Shown: positions 8,888-17,426 of the stretch, one piece after another
Layout of the letters: each line of letters begins with the position of its first letter
Numbering within the stretch: the first letter of the stretch is position 1
Origin: UBA4582 sp047629195
Lineage (GTDB): Bacteria > Pseudomonadota > Gammaproteobacteria > Pseudomonadales > Azotimanducaceae
Reading direction: 5' to 3'
Length of the DNA stretch: 64,000 nt
Assembly (NCBI GenBank): GCA_047629195.1
Contig: JBLHWY010000002.1
Span: forward strand, 51,104-115,103
The notes under the pieces: generated by a model
Seen by the model: the letters and a program-made list of their open reading frames with translations, nothing else
The model's database searches: none
Told to the model about the DNA's origin: nothing
Translations under genes and position numbers: made by a program

Positions 8888-10120
8888 CTAAAAATCCCAC
8901 CCAAGATGGGGCTGAGGTATCCTGATTGCGTGGTCGATCGCACTTAACAAGTCAGGATGTCCTGCCAGTTGATCGGTTATAGCGAGGCTGGCCGCGGGTC
9001 GTACGCCGAACCAAAGTCTACTAAAGGCGTTTACTGAGGCCGAAAGTGTGGGTAGTTCATCGTCTGTACCTTTTTCGAGCGTCGACTTAGAGCTCAAATT
9101 TATGATGTAGGATCCACCAATACCGGTCCAGTCGTTTGATTTTGCTAAAAAAGATCCAACTGGATCCGTCAGGTCCAGATTAAACCGGAGTTCTGAGCCT
9201 TCACAATGCATGGCATTGATACAAGTCTCTAAGTTCAAAATTCGAAGCTGCCAGTAAGACTCGGACCGAGAGTAGTTGGCGTGTGTGCTCTGTTCGGTGA
9301 TTCGGCGAGTTCGAAATGGCATTTTCAATAAATCTTGAAATTGAAATTCACCAAATTCAATAGTTTTGATTGAATTTACCTGATCTGCCAAAGACTTTAT
9401 CAGAGCTAACAGTTCGTAAAGCTGCTCAGTCGTTTGGTAGGCACGCCAGGAAATTGAGTAGGGGCCATGCTCTCCTTTCATTTCTCCCCAGATAAAATGC
9501 GACAAGGTCCCACCAGGACCATCAAAATAGCCGAGACCAAAGGGCTCATCATGCCAGTTTAGTTCTGCCTTCATGATGGCGGCCTCATCAAGATTAACGC
9601 CGCCGTGATAGCGAGCACGATGTCGCATAGCGCCATGAATTTGCTCAAAATCATCTGTGGTCAATCGACGCGGTGATCGATAAGGTCCCGCCACTTGAAG
9701 AGTAGCAGGATCGAAGCTTACAAACTGATCATAACTCCCTGTGCCAAATCCAACTTTGTCGTAGAAACCTTGGTCAAACATTCCCAAAGCACTGACCGCG
9801 CAGCCTTGATCAGCTTGTAGTGCAAGTAACTCAGCGGTCATTTTTTTCGCAAAACCCTGTTTCCGCGCAATATGACTCGTGGTAACTGCGGTAACTGCGC
9901 CGAGTTTCAGATCAGTTGTGTCGTAGCGGATTGTACCGAGTGAGCTATGGACTGCGCATTCCGCCTCACCATTCATCGTCGCTACGTAAGCGTCTCCAAC
10001 GGAATAGAAGTCTTCAATATATTTGCCGTCTTCCGCAATTTTGTCAATCCAACCACACTCTTTCCAAATTCTTTTGATGTGAGCGAGATCGTTCTTATGG
10101 TTGTATTTGCGGATGGTCAT
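8888..10120 (-). CDS. Eis-like GNAT N-acetyltransferase with SCP2-type C-terminal domain
   Basis: A 410-residue protein. The N-terminal GNAT domain contains the acetyl-CoA loop (IARKQGFAKKM, about residues 84-94) and GMFDQGFYDKVGFGTG; a second GNAT-like half follows; the C-terminal 110 residues (LRFNLDLTDPVG to LSASVNAFSRLWFG) resemble the sterol-carrier-protein fold seen in Eis proteins. Eis enzymes acetylate amines, including aminoglycosides; here the substrate is unknown. A final region ends in HLGWDF, a C-terminal aromatic residue like that used in Eis catalysis via its carboxylate. Start is an ATG with a GGTTGCCTTT leader on the reverse strand, not a strong Shine-Dalgarno. Confidence 0.82.
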   Translation of the reverse strand: MTIRKYNHKNDLAHIKRIWKECGWIDKIAEDGKYIEDFYSVGDAYVATMNGEAECAVHSSLGTIRYDTTDLKLGAVTAVTTSHIARKQGFAKKMTAELLALQADQGCAVSALGMFDQGFYDKVGFGTGSYDQFVSFDPATLQVAGPYRSPRRLTTDDFEQIHGAMRHRARYHGGVNLDEAAIMKAELNWHDEPFGLGYFDGPGGTLSHFIWGEMKGEHGPYSISWRAYQTTEQLYELLALIKSLADQVNSIKTIEFGEFQFQDLLKMPFRTRRITEQSTHANYSRSESYWQLRILNLETCINAMHCEGSELRFNLDLTDPVGSFLAKSNDWTGIGGSYIINLSSKSTLEKGTDDELPTLSASVNAFSRLWFGVRPAASLAITDQLAGHPDLLSAIDHAIRIPQPHLGWDF

Positions 10121-10231
10121 AAAGGCAACCTCTATCTTTTTTAAATTTGAGTAGGATCAGGCTCGTGGGATTAATCGGATCGCCGAGCATTAAACTACAT
10201 TTTGAGTTTGGCTGCCCTTTTAGTTGCCTGT

Positions 10232-10485
10232 CTAACAGCCTCTGGTGATAGCCATATCGGATTCGACCATGTTATCAAGGTCATAGTCGATATAGCTCTC
10301 TAGATCTTTCCTCGATCTGGTTTCGCTCAGCAATTTCAATGTCTGACTGAGTATCGCCAGGGTCATAGAATCTGAACACATTGAGGATGAGAGATTTTTG
10401 CCTCTGAGATTGCCAGTGCTACCAGTTCCTTAGCTCGTGTATTTTCTCCACTCATCTGACCCACCTTATCGTTCAAATATGTCAT
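10232..10485 (-). pseudogene. decayed small gene, three-frame remnant
   Basis: In the 450-base space between two divergent genes the reverse strand carries a 40-residue open frame from ATG 10485 (MTYLNDKVGQM...) that stops at 10363, then continues sensibly in a second frame (NVFRFYDPGDTQSDIEIAE) and finally in a third (DLESYIDYDLDNMVESD) to a stop at 10232. Read together they give a plausible acidic protein of about 80 residues with two frameshifts. I do not recognise the family. The rest of 10121-10572 shows nothing else that I can support. Confidence 0.35.
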
Positions 10486-10572
10486 TATGCCTCGGAGTAG
10501 AAATTTTTACCTTGCGCTAGATCAATTGCTCTTAATAATTAGAGATGCGCTATTGAGATGAAGGACTAAACA

Positions 10573-11013
10573 TTGGAAGTCACAAGAATAGGTGCTTATG
10601 GCATTGTTTTAGAAAGGAATGTCTTAGAAAAGAATGTCTCAGAAAGAAACCGGGTTCTACTCTGCCGCCTCTCCGCCCAAGTTACCGGATTTATAGGAAG
10701 CTGGACCTTACCGGGTGGGGGCATAGAGTTTGGCGAGCAGCCAGAAGAAGCAATGATCCGGGAAGTTGCTGAGGAAACAGGATTGCGAGTCGTGTCTGAG
10801 GGTGTGGTGAATGCACATTCGTTGCAACGAGAATTTGATGGACGTAGCATGCATTCAATTCGAATTGTTTATCGCACCAGAATTATGGGCGGTGAGTTGC
10901 GCTTCGAACAAGACGGCACTACTGACCGTTGTGAATGGTTTACCGAAAGTGAAGCCCGAGCATTGCCGTTAGTTGAACTTGCTAAGCAAGGCATTGATTT
11001 GGCATTCATCTAG
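10573..11013 (+). CDS. NUDIX hydrolase
   Basis: A 146-residue NUDIX domain protein. The NUDIX box at residues 49-71 fits GX5EX7REUXEEXGU exactly (G49, E55, R63, E64, E67, E68). Such enzymes hydrolyse nucleoside-diphosphate-linked substrates with Mg2+. The start is TTG at 10573 without a clear Shine-Dalgarno. Residues 14-26 (ERNVLEKNVSERN) come from a short tandem duplication in the DNA (about 10605-10648) that enlarges the loop between the first two strands. The stop is followed directly by another 16-base direct repeat. It precedes the hotdog gene by 47 bases in the same direction. Confidence 0.9.
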   Translation: MEVTRIGAYGIVLERNVLEKNVSERNRVLLCRLSAQVTGFIGSWTLPGGGIEFGEQPEEAMIREVAEETGLRVVSEGVVNAHSLQREFDGRSMHSIRIVYRTRIMGGELRFEQDGTTDRCEWFTESEARALPLVELAKQGIDLAFI

Positions 11014-11038
11014 TACATGGGGCATCTAGTACATGGGA
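11007..11038 (+). repeat. 16-base tandem direct repeat
   Basis: CATCTAGTACATGGGG is followed at once by a second near-identical copy, CATCTAGTACATGGGA. The first copy includes the last codons and TAG stop of the NUDIX gene. It is one of several very short tandem duplications at gene ends in this window. Confidence 0.85.
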
Positions 11039-11060
11039 AGCAAGTAAAAGGTGTAACTGC

Positions 11061-11840
11061 ATGAGTGAAGTAGAATGGAAAGAGCCTGTAGTGGGGTTTG
11101 AGTTTGAACCGGAAGAGGTTGTGGTCACTGAGGAGCAACAAGCTGACAAGTTGCTAGCGTGCGGCTTGGATGACAGCGTTTTTGAAGGTTATGTTGATGC
11201 ATCGTTTTATATCGCCTTGGGAATTCGCGCGGGTGCAAATAGTGGCATCAGTGCTGAGGGCAATGTCAATATGATGACGAGTCTCATACAGCATAGACGG
11301 GTGCGTAAAGGAGAGAGTCTGACTGTTAGAGGATCCATCCTAAATATACAAAATGTTCCCAGAGGACAGGTAGTTGAAACCGATGTGTGGTTCGAGGATA
11401 AGGATGGAGAACGTGCTATCAGTGCTCCGCGAAAATCACTCAGACCTAATTCAGACAAAGCTGCGGGTCGAGGGGCCGGAGAACGACCAGCACCAGTCAT
11501 TGAAAATGTGGCTGAACTTAGGCGATTAAATACCTTTAGCTTAACTCCCGAGCGAGTAAAGCATTATTCTTCTGAAGGCAATAGTATCCATTATGAAATG
11601 GAGTCGGCAAATAATGCAGGCTTTCGCGCGCCAATTATTGGTGGTGGCATGGGCGTTCATTATTTGATTCACGCACTCTGGCAAGAGCATATGCCTGAAT
11701 CGTTTGATCTATCCATTTTTTTTCGCCGGCCAATTTTTTGGGACGATCAATTCTATGTAGCGGCAGACCCCTGGCGCGCAATTGCATTGCTACGCGATGA
11801 TAAAGTGCTGACTGAAGCCAGAATAAATCAACTAAGTTGA
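11061..11840 (+). CDS. MaoC/hotdog-type acyl dehydratase-like protein
   Basis: A 259-residue protein with an AAGGTG Shine-Dalgarno before the ATG. The C-terminal half (about residues 150-255) carries the hotdog-type signature YSSEGNSIHYEMESANNAGF followed by APIIGGG, where the HYE/D segment corresponds to the catalytic hydratase His/Asp region of MaoC enzymes. The N-terminal half could form a second hotdog repeat. It lies 29 bases upstream of a class III CoA transferase gene, so an acyl-CoA hydration step in the same pathway is likely. Substrate unknown. Confidence 0.78.
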   Translation: MSEVEWKEPVVGFEFEPEEVVVTEEQQADKLLACGLDDSVFEGYVDASFYIALGIRAGANSGISAEGNVNMMTSLIQHRRVRKGESLTVRGSILNIQNVPRGQVVETDVWFEDKDGERAISAPRKSLRPNSDKAAGRGAGERPAPVIENVAELRRLNTFSLTPERVKHYSSEGNSIHYEMESANNAGFRAPIIGGGMGVHYLIHALWQEHMPESFDLSIFFRRPIFWDDQFYVAADPWRAIALLRDDKVLTEARINQLS

Positions 11841-11869
11841 ACAGCCCTACTAAATTACTATAAGAGATA

Positions 11870-13075
11870 ATGACTATGGCCCAGGCTTTTGACGGTATTC
11901 GGATAATCGATTTTTCTCAGGTCCTTGCAGGCCCGTTCGCTGTTATGCAGCTTGCCCTTTTGGGTGCAGAAGTGATTAAGGTTGAGCAACCTGGTGGTGG
12001 TGATCAAACTAGAGGACTCATGAATATTGGCGAAGACCAGGGTCTTTCACCTTCTTTTTTAGGTATGAACCTTAATAAACAAAGCCTGACTTTGAACCTT
12101 AAAGCACCTGAAGCAATCGAGATTGTTAAAAAGTTAGTTGCTACTGCCGATGTTGTGGTCGAGAACTTTAAGGCTGGCACGATGGAGCGTTTGGGGCTTA
12201 GTTACGAGGACTTGAAAGAGATAAAACCAGATCTGATTTATTGTTCTGTTACTGGCTATGGTCAGACGGGACCAAAGGCAGGGGAGGCAGCCTACGATGG
12301 CGCTGTGCAAGCAGCCTCCGGCATGATGTCCCAGAATGGGCACGTGCAAACTGGACCGACAAGAACAGGATATATGCCAGTTGATATGTCTACCGCGCTT
12401 AACACCGCCTTCACCATTTCCGCTGCGTTGTTCCGAAGGGCTAATACGGGGCTGGGGCAGCGGATTGATGTTGCCATGATGGATACTGCAATTGTGATGC
12501 AAGCTTCCCAATACAGTAATTATCTGAATCAGGGAAATTTAGTTGGCTTGTTGGGGAATGCATCGCCGACCAGGCAGCCAACAGCAAACGTTTTTGCTAC
12601 CAGCGATAGCCACATACAAGTCACTGCGATACGACAGCCTCAGGTCGAAAAGTTGTTTGAAGCCATCGGTGAAACTGATCAACTGACTTTAGAGAAATTT
12701 GCCACACCGGATGTTCGAATCGAAAACGGTGCAGAGGTGGGTGAAATAGTCGCCTCTGCCCTTAAAAAAGAAACGACTGAATATTGGCTTAAAAAATTGG
12801 CGGCGCTGGGGATTCCAACAGCCGAGATCAGAGGGTTGCCCGAGGTCATTAACGATCCGCAGTTCGAATCTCGAGGGGTATTTGAAACGCTGCCGCACCC
12901 TGTTGATCCCTTAAAAGAGTTTACGATTGTTAAGGCCGGTTATGTGCTTGATGCTGATGGACCCGCGGTGCGAAGCACGCCGCCGTTGCTTGGTCAGCAT
13001 ACGGACGATGTACTTGCCTCGTTAGGTTATAATGCACAAGAAATCGCGAGCCTTAAAGAAGCGCAGATATGTTAG
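11870..13075 (+). CDS. CaiB/BaiF family (class III) CoA transferase
   Basis: A 401-residue enzyme. The start GIRIIDFSQVLAGPFAVMQL and the early aspartate region, plus VVVENFKAGTMERLGLSY and IYCSVTGYGQTGP, are the family's conserved blocks. The catalytic aspartate is in MPVDMSTAL around residue 171-173. It moves CoA between acyl-CoA donors and free carboxylic acids in the cytosol. Two ATGs lie six bases apart (11870 and 11876); either may start. It follows the hotdog gene directly and ends before a convergent FKBP gene. The acid it activates is not evident. Confidence 0.92.
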   Translation: MTMAQAFDGIRIIDFSQVLAGPFAVMQLALLGAEVIKVEQPGGGDQTRGLMNIGEDQGLSPSFLGMNLNKQSLTLNLKAPEAIEIVKKLVATADVVVENFKAGTMERLGLSYEDLKEIKPDLIYCSVTGYGQTGPKAGEAAYDGAVQAASGMMSQNGHVQTGPTRTGYMPVDMSTALNTAFTISAALFRRANTGLGQRIDVAMMDTAIVMQASQYSNYLNQGNLVGLLGNASPTRQPTANVFATSDSHIQVTAIRQPQVEKLFEAIGETDQLTLEKFATPDVRIENGAEVGEIVASALKKETTEYWLKKLAALGIPTAEIRGLPEVINDPQFESRGVFETLPHPVDPLKEFTIVKAGYVLDADGPAVRSTPPLLGQHTDDVLASLGYNAQEIASLKEAQIC

Positions 13076-13134
13076 CGAGTACGCTTAATGGTATTGTTTA
13101 TGCTTCTAATGATGGTGCTTTTAATGGACGGTGG

Positions 13135-13623
13135 CTAATGGGAGGCGGCACCATCAATGCCGTGAGTATGTCCGTGAGCGATTTCATCAGTAGTCGCATC
13201 GCGCACTTTTAATACATCAATATCGAAGGTAACTGTTTTGCCCGCCAATGGATGATTGGTATCAACGTCAACGTTGAACCGGCCGACTTTAGTGATTACG
13301 ACGTCTTTGGGTCCTTCTTGAGTATTTACCTTAACAGCCATGCCCTGCTTATATCTCTTGTGTTTGGTTACCAGATGCTTGATCGGGATCCGTTGGCCTG
13401 CATTTTCTTTAATTAAGCCGTAGGCACGCTCAGGAGGTAGGGTAACGCTAAGTGAATCACCTTCTTGTTTGCCTACCAATGCTTCTTCCACACCTTGCAT
13501 CATATTACGATGGCCATGAAGATAAACCATGGGGTCATCTGCAGTGCTCTGTTCCAATTCTTCGCCCTGTTCATCCTTTAGAATATAAGTGAACGCTACT
13601 ACCTTGTTTTGTTCGATTGTCAT
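13135..13623 (-). CDS. FKBP-type peptidyl-prolyl isomerase, SlyD-like
   Basis: A 162-residue protein from the ATG at 13623 (MTIEQNKVVAF), which is preceded by GAGAAAG; the frame is open 12 codons further but without a ribosome binding site. The N-terminal FKBP half, the inserted IF chaperone domain around residues 65-120 and the return strand with NHPLAGKTVTFDIDVL match the SlyD/FkpA2 group. The C-terminus ends in GHTHGIDGAASH, a short histidine-containing tail reminiscent of SlyD's metal-binding tail but much shorter. It assists protein folding in the cytosol. The gene stands alone between convergent and co-directional neighbours. Confidence 0.9.
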   Translation of the reverse strand: MTIEQNKVVAFTYILKDEQGEELEQSTADDPMVYLHGHRNMMQGVEEALVGKQEGDSLSVTLPPERAYGLIKENAGQRIPIKHLVTKHKRYKQGMAVKVNTQEGPKDVVITKVGRFNVDVDTNHPLAGKTVTFDIDVLKVRDATTDEIAHGHTHGIDGAASH

Positions 13624-13680
13624 AATATCTTTCTCATTTGATATTTGGTTTGTAGGCACTGGTGTCAGGATGACCGAGCC

Positions 13681-14493
13681 CTAGCTCTGAAGGGCTATCC
13701 CTGCGCTTGTTACAAGAAACTGTCTGTCAGGATTATCCTGTGGAATCCCATCCTGATCATCGGCAAACATTAATGAGTCATCGTGACAGTACTGTAGAAT
13801 ATATGATTTCCGCTCTATATCTGTTTGGTTTGGTCCGGTTCTGTGGGGCGTTAATGAGGAAAACACGACGACATCGCCGGCTTTCGCTTCAACTGGCACA
13901 GCATCTGTCATGCCCTTGATACATTGCCATCCCAAATCTGTTTGCCAATGTTCAACTGTGCCCGATTTGTGAACACCAGGCATGACCCATGGGCACCCAT
14001 TTTCGATGGTCGTATCGACGAGAGGTACCCAGCAGGTTAAATAGTCCTGTGGGGTCACAAAGTTGTAGCCGTTGTCCTGATGCCAGGGGAATTCTTCGGG
14101 GCAATGGGGTTTTTTATACACGGCTTGATCCCAATAGAGCCGAGAAGTTGGCCCGAGGAGATCCAAACACAGTTGGGCAAATACAGGATGCTGAGCAAAT
14201 TTTTTAGCGGTGTCGCTCTTAATTACTGGATGAAGAGCGAAGGTGATTTCATCCGCTCGAGCGATAAATTTTCTTTTATCTTCGATCGTTCGAAGGTAGT
14301 CATTTGTTTTTGCCTCCATTGGATCGATAGCCATTGTTACTTCCGAAATTGTTTGATGGTCCAATACATTTTCCAACAAGAAATATCCGTCATTATTCCA
14401 ACTGTTCGCTTGAACCTCAGAAATAAGCTGAAATGGTGCAGCAACATCTTGCCATCTAAAGCTATTGTTCAGGCGATGCTTTTTGTAATTCAT
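13681..14493 (-). CDS. phytanoyl-CoA dioxygenase (PhyH) family oxygenase
   Basis: A 270-residue Fe(II)/2-oxoglutarate dioxygenase-like protein. WHQDNGYNF gives the HxD iron ligands and PHRTGPNQTDIERKSY gives the distal histidine and the arginine that would hold 2-oxoglutarate. The ATG at 14493 (MNYKKHRL) has an AGGAAGAAAG Shine-Dalgarno and is preferred to the ATG at 14517. PhyH relatives hydroxylate the alpha carbon of fatty acyl-CoA or act on small secondary metabolites; the substrate is not indicated. A FKBP gene lies 57 bases downstream on the same strand. Confidence 0.85.
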   Translation of the reverse strand: MNYKKHRLNNSFRWQDVAAPFQLISEVQANSWNNDGYFLLENVLDHQTISEVTMAIDPMEAKTNDYLRTIEDKRKFIARADEITFALHPVIKSDTAKKFAQHPVFAQLCLDLLGPTSRLYWDQAVYKKPHCPEEFPWHQDNGYNFVTPQDYLTCWVPLVDTTIENGCPWVMPGVHKSGTVEHWQTDLGWQCIKGMTDAVPVEAKAGDVVVFSSLTPHRTGPNQTDIERKSYILQYCHDDSLMFADDQDGIPQDNPDRQFLVTSAGIALQS

Positions 14494-14671
14494 TGTGCTT
14501 TCTTCCTGATTTTGCATATGTAGTTTTACATATGCGAGTTTGCAGAAAATAGGTTGGTGATGTTAATAAGAGTGTGACGATAATAACAGAAATTTTACGT
14601 ACGATTAACTTCAAGCGACCGATGTTAGCAACTGGAAGATAGTAGAATTATCACGCTTTATGTGGCCCAGG

Positions 14672-14719
14672 AGCTATCCTATTGCTGACGCTTACAACAG
14701 AGTAAGTAATAGGATAGCT
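14672..14719. promoter_or_regulatory. 12-base perfect inverted repeat before the SnoaL-like gene
   Basis: AGCTATCCTATT at 14672-14683 is the exact reverse complement of AATAGGATAGCT at 14708-14719, with a 24-base spacer that itself contains GCTTAC/GTAAGT near-complementary arms. The right arm ends about 17 bases before the start codon at 14736 and directly before the AGGAG Shine-Dalgarno. It may be an operator for a dimeric repressor or an mRNA hairpin that affects translation. Confidence 0.6.
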
Positions 14720-14735
14720 ATTTATAGGAGAACAA

Positions 14736-15197
14736 ATGATGGAAAACAAAGGGATGATCACTGAATTTATGAAGAATTGGCACCTACATCTCAAAGGGCA
14801 ATTCCCCGGTGGTCTTGATGAGTTGCTTGCCGATGAGGTCGAGTTTTATTCGCCGATCGTGTTCACGCCACAAAAAGGCAAGGAACTCACCAAAATGTAT
14901 TTGGGTGCTGCTGGTAATACCTTTAGCGGGAATTCAGATCCTTCAGAGAAAAATCTTCAGGATCTTGAATCAAGTAATTCCAAATTTAAATATGTGAAAG
15001 AGGTGCTTGCGGGGAATCACGCCGTGCTTGAGTTTGAAGCCGAAATAGATGGCAAATATGTTAATGGCGTCGACATTATTACCTGTAATGAACACGGAAA
15101 GATTACAGAGTTTAAAGTTATGGTGCGCCCGTTACAGGGTGTGAACGTGATGCATGAGCAAATGCAAGCGATGCTCGAAAAAATGCAAAAAAGGTAG
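14736..15197 (+). CDS. SnoaL/NTF2-like superfamily protein
   Basis: A 153-residue protein of the NTF2-like cone fold: MITEFMKNWHLH, LADEVEFYSPIVFTP, then VLEFEAEIDGKYVNGVDIITCNEHGKITEFKVMVRPLQG, the last strand typical of SnoaL-like polyketide cyclase relatives. AGGAG lies eight bases before the ATG; a second ATG is immediately next to it. The fold is used for many unrelated small-molecule enzymes and binding proteins, so no reaction can be assigned. An inverted repeat sits in its leader. Its neighbours act in acyl-CoA chemistry. Confidence 0.82.
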   Translation: MMENKGMITEFMKNWHLHLKGQFPGGLDELLADEVEFYSPIVFTPQKGKELTKMYLGAAGNTFSGNSDPSEKNLQDLESSNSKFKYVKEVLAGNHAVLEFEAEIDGKYVNGVDIITCNEHGKITEFKVMVRPLQGVNVMHEQMQAMLEKMQKR

Positions 15198-15325
15198 GCC
15201 GGCCAAGCACACATCACATGGCATTTGCGGGTAGAAATAAATCACCCGTTCCCTACGGTTGCGATTGTCTAAATTGCGTTATTGATCGTTTGGAGCTTAT
15301 GCAAGTGCCATTCTCAGGAGGTATC

Positions 15326-15454
15326 AATTTGTATCCGAAAGCCAAATATCTCCACGGTTATTTCCCAACAACCTATTGATTTTCCTAACAACAGATCTGA
15401 AAAGTCTCCGAAATTCATCCACGAATAGGTATCTACAAACGGGAACTAACTAGT
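15326..15454 (-). repeat. 126-base interspersed element, copy 3 (reverse orientation)
   Basis: The reverse complement aligns over its whole length with the two copies at 37.4-37.6 kb. The central block AATTTCGGAGACTTTTCAG plus ATCTGT is identical in all three, as is AATCAATAGGTTGT; the ends differ more. The left end overlaps the stop codon of the co-directional gene that ends at 15450. See findings. Confidence 0.85.
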
Positions 15455-16301
15455 CCCATAGCGGTGATGAGTTTTTCATGAGCCGATCCATCTTCAACAT
15501 TCTTGCCACCGGTTTGTCAGTTGCCAATACCATGTCACGCCAGAGTATCTCAGTTTGAGGACTGTCCGAAAGACCGACGATTTGACCGCTGCCGACGTAC
15601 TCGGTTTCCGAGAAAACTGGTCCGTTCATAAATTCGATTTCTATCGCGCCATAAAGGCCAACAAAAGGTGCTTCTACGGCTTCGATGAGGGCTATTTCTG
15701 CGGGATTAAATGCTCGAACTATTTGCGTTATAGGTAGAACCCGACTGCCAAATTCACTTGTCGATTCGTAACACGACAGAGGTTCAGTGATGACTTTAAG
15801 TTGTGCATCGAGATAGTCGTTTGAAACGGTAGATTTTCGCGCTGAACCCTCTGGGCTCTGTGCGCTTACACTCAGATTCTTCAAAATACGCAATTCAGAT
15901 ACTGGACGAATAGACGCTAATTTCTGTCGTAGCTCAGAATTTTCATCATGACCGCCGCAGGATGCTGAGCCGGATGTAACCACAATGCCGTCTTCTTTTT
16001 CCATCCAAACACTAACCCGATTGATATTACCAACCCGCTCAGGTGCCGATACAAAACATCGAACAGGTTCCTGATCGATGGTCGCACTTCTAAAATAGAG
16101 CGAAAGGGTACCTGTTTGCCACCAATCAGGTCCAAATACTTCAAGTAGCATGGGTACAAACTGTTCCATGTGAATATCGCCAGCGACTGTCCCACCTTTG
16201 AAGCCAAGATCTGTGGCTGTCGCGTCATCATGAATGCCGCCTTTCTGATGTGCCGCGGTGTTTACCGGTTTGCGCCATTCGCCAATCATGTCAGTCTGCA
16301 T
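15450..16301 (-). CDS. hotdog-fold (MaoC-like) acyl-CoA thioesterase/dehydratase-like protein
   Basis: A 283-residue protein. IHDDATATDLGFKGGTVAGD near residues 23-42 is the hydratase-like hotdog motif (substrate-binding His/Asp and following glycine-rich turn), and GTLSLYFRSATIDQEPVRCF is a typical hotdog central strand. The second half probably forms another hotdog. Two ATGs (16301 and 16289) could start. The TAG stop lies within the end of a 126-base repeated element. Specificity is not indicated; the surrounding genes suggest CoA thioester chemistry. Confidence 0.7.
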   Translation of the reverse strand: MQTDMIGEWRKPVNTAAHQKGGIHDDATATDLGFKGGTVAGDIHMEQFVPMLLEVFGPDWWQTGTLSLYFRSATIDQEPVRCFVSAPERVGNINRVSVWMEKEDGIVVTSGSASCGGHDENSELRQKLASIRPVSELRILKNLSVSAQSPEGSARKSTVSNDYLDAQLKVITEPLSCYESTSEFGSRVLPITQIVRAFNPAEIALIEAVEAPFVGLYGAIEIEFMNGPVFSETEYVGSGQIVGLSDSPQTEILWRDMVLATDKPVARMLKMDRLMKNSSPLWD

Positions 16302-16380
16302 TGTTTCGCTCTATAGTTATCGTTGTTGCCAATGATTCTTTCATCATATTATGAATTCTGCAACTCTTAGCGGTGAGCTT

Positions 16381-17406
16381 CTAGTCCCCTACTGCTTGTT
16401 CATCACGCCCTGTCAGCATACTCATTAGCTTCGCTAACCTTTCGCCGGAACGGGCACGGTCTGCGCGATAAATGACGTGCTCTGTCGGCCCAGCCTTAGG
16501 ATCGAATATAATTCCCCACAAAGGACTAATCTCGTTGGGTAGCATGGAGTACCTGATGTCGATGATGTGCAAAGCGTTGTTGGGGTCGACGCCAAGGTAG
16601 TTGTTTGAGAACCAGTTGAATCTCTTTAAGTCATCGCCTTGTTGGCTGTTGTGATCAAGCCAGAGTAAATCCTCGCTTAGATTAAGCTTCTTAATGCTTT
16701 CGCCCTCAAATAGCGTGGGTTCGGCAGCCATTCTAAATCCATCGACATAAAACCTATCGTCTGCTTCGTACACAACCTTCCATAAAAAGAGATTGCCAAA
16801 GCCAGGTTTCGCTTCCAGTCGGATTGGTTCGTGACCGCGGCTAATGGCTAATTCCCATCCCTGACTTTCTGCTCGCTCCCGCTGCAGTACGCCAAATAGC
16901 AGATAACAAAGTCCCCAGACCAACGCGACCCTAGAGTAGATCGGATTTGCTTTAAGGATGGTAATTATGACCAGAACAAGAATAGGTAGAGTGAATAGTG
17001 GGTCGACCACCGAAACATTATTCCAGGCAACACGCATATCAGAAAACGGCCAGAGTAGAAGTGTGCCATAGGTAGTGCATGCGTCTAGCAGGCCGTGTGT
17101 TGCGTAGCCGAGAAAACAGACAAGGTAACCTTGCTTAAAGGTTAAAGTTTTCTTGTACCATCTGTGAAAAAGGAGGGAACAAATTAGTGCGCCAATGGGG
17201 ATGAATATCAGTGAATGCGTAAACTGTCTATGATACTCAAGGAACAGGATAGGGTCTGTTGGCGACTGAATGAAAACGTCAATATCAGGTGCCATGCCGG
17301 CAATACAACCGAGCCACGCAACTGTTTTTAGGTGCGAACTTTTGCCATCTGCTTGGCTAGAAAGAGGTAGTGAAGCACCCAGCACGCCTTGGCTAATTGG
17401 ATCCAT
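16381..17406 (-). CDS. YdjM-like membrane-bound metal-dependent hydrolase (DUF457)
   Basis: A 341-residue inner-membrane protein. MDPISQGVLGASL at the start, APDIDVF near residue 42, HRQFTHSLIF near 61 and GYATHGLLDACT near 103 are the metal-binding histidine/aspartate signatures of the DUF457 (YdjM/YfhO-distinct) family. Four or five membrane spans occupy the first 190 residues; a soluble domain of about 140 residues follows. The true substrate of the family is unknown; some members are induced by LexA. It lies 20 bases downstream of the NhaC-type antiporter gene and is probably co-transcribed with it. Confidence 0.85.
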   Translation of the reverse strand: MDPISQGVLGASLPLSSQADGKSSHLKTVAWLGCIAGMAPDIDVFIQSPTDPILFLEYHRQFTHSLIFIPIGALICSLLFHRWYKKTLTFKQGYLVCFLGYATHGLLDACTTYGTLLLWPFSDMRVAWNNVSVVDPLFTLPILVLVIITILKANPIYSRVALVWGLCYLLFGVLQRERAESQGWELAISRGHEPIRLEAKPGFGNLFLWKVVYEADDRFYVDGFRMAAEPTLFEGESIKKLNLSEDLLWLDHNSQQGDDLKRFNWFSNNYLGVDPNNALHIIDIRYSMLPNEISPLWGIIFDPKAGPTEHVIYRADRARSGERLAKLMSMLTGRDEQAVGD

Positions 17407-17426
17407 AGTTTTGCTTACTCAGTTGC

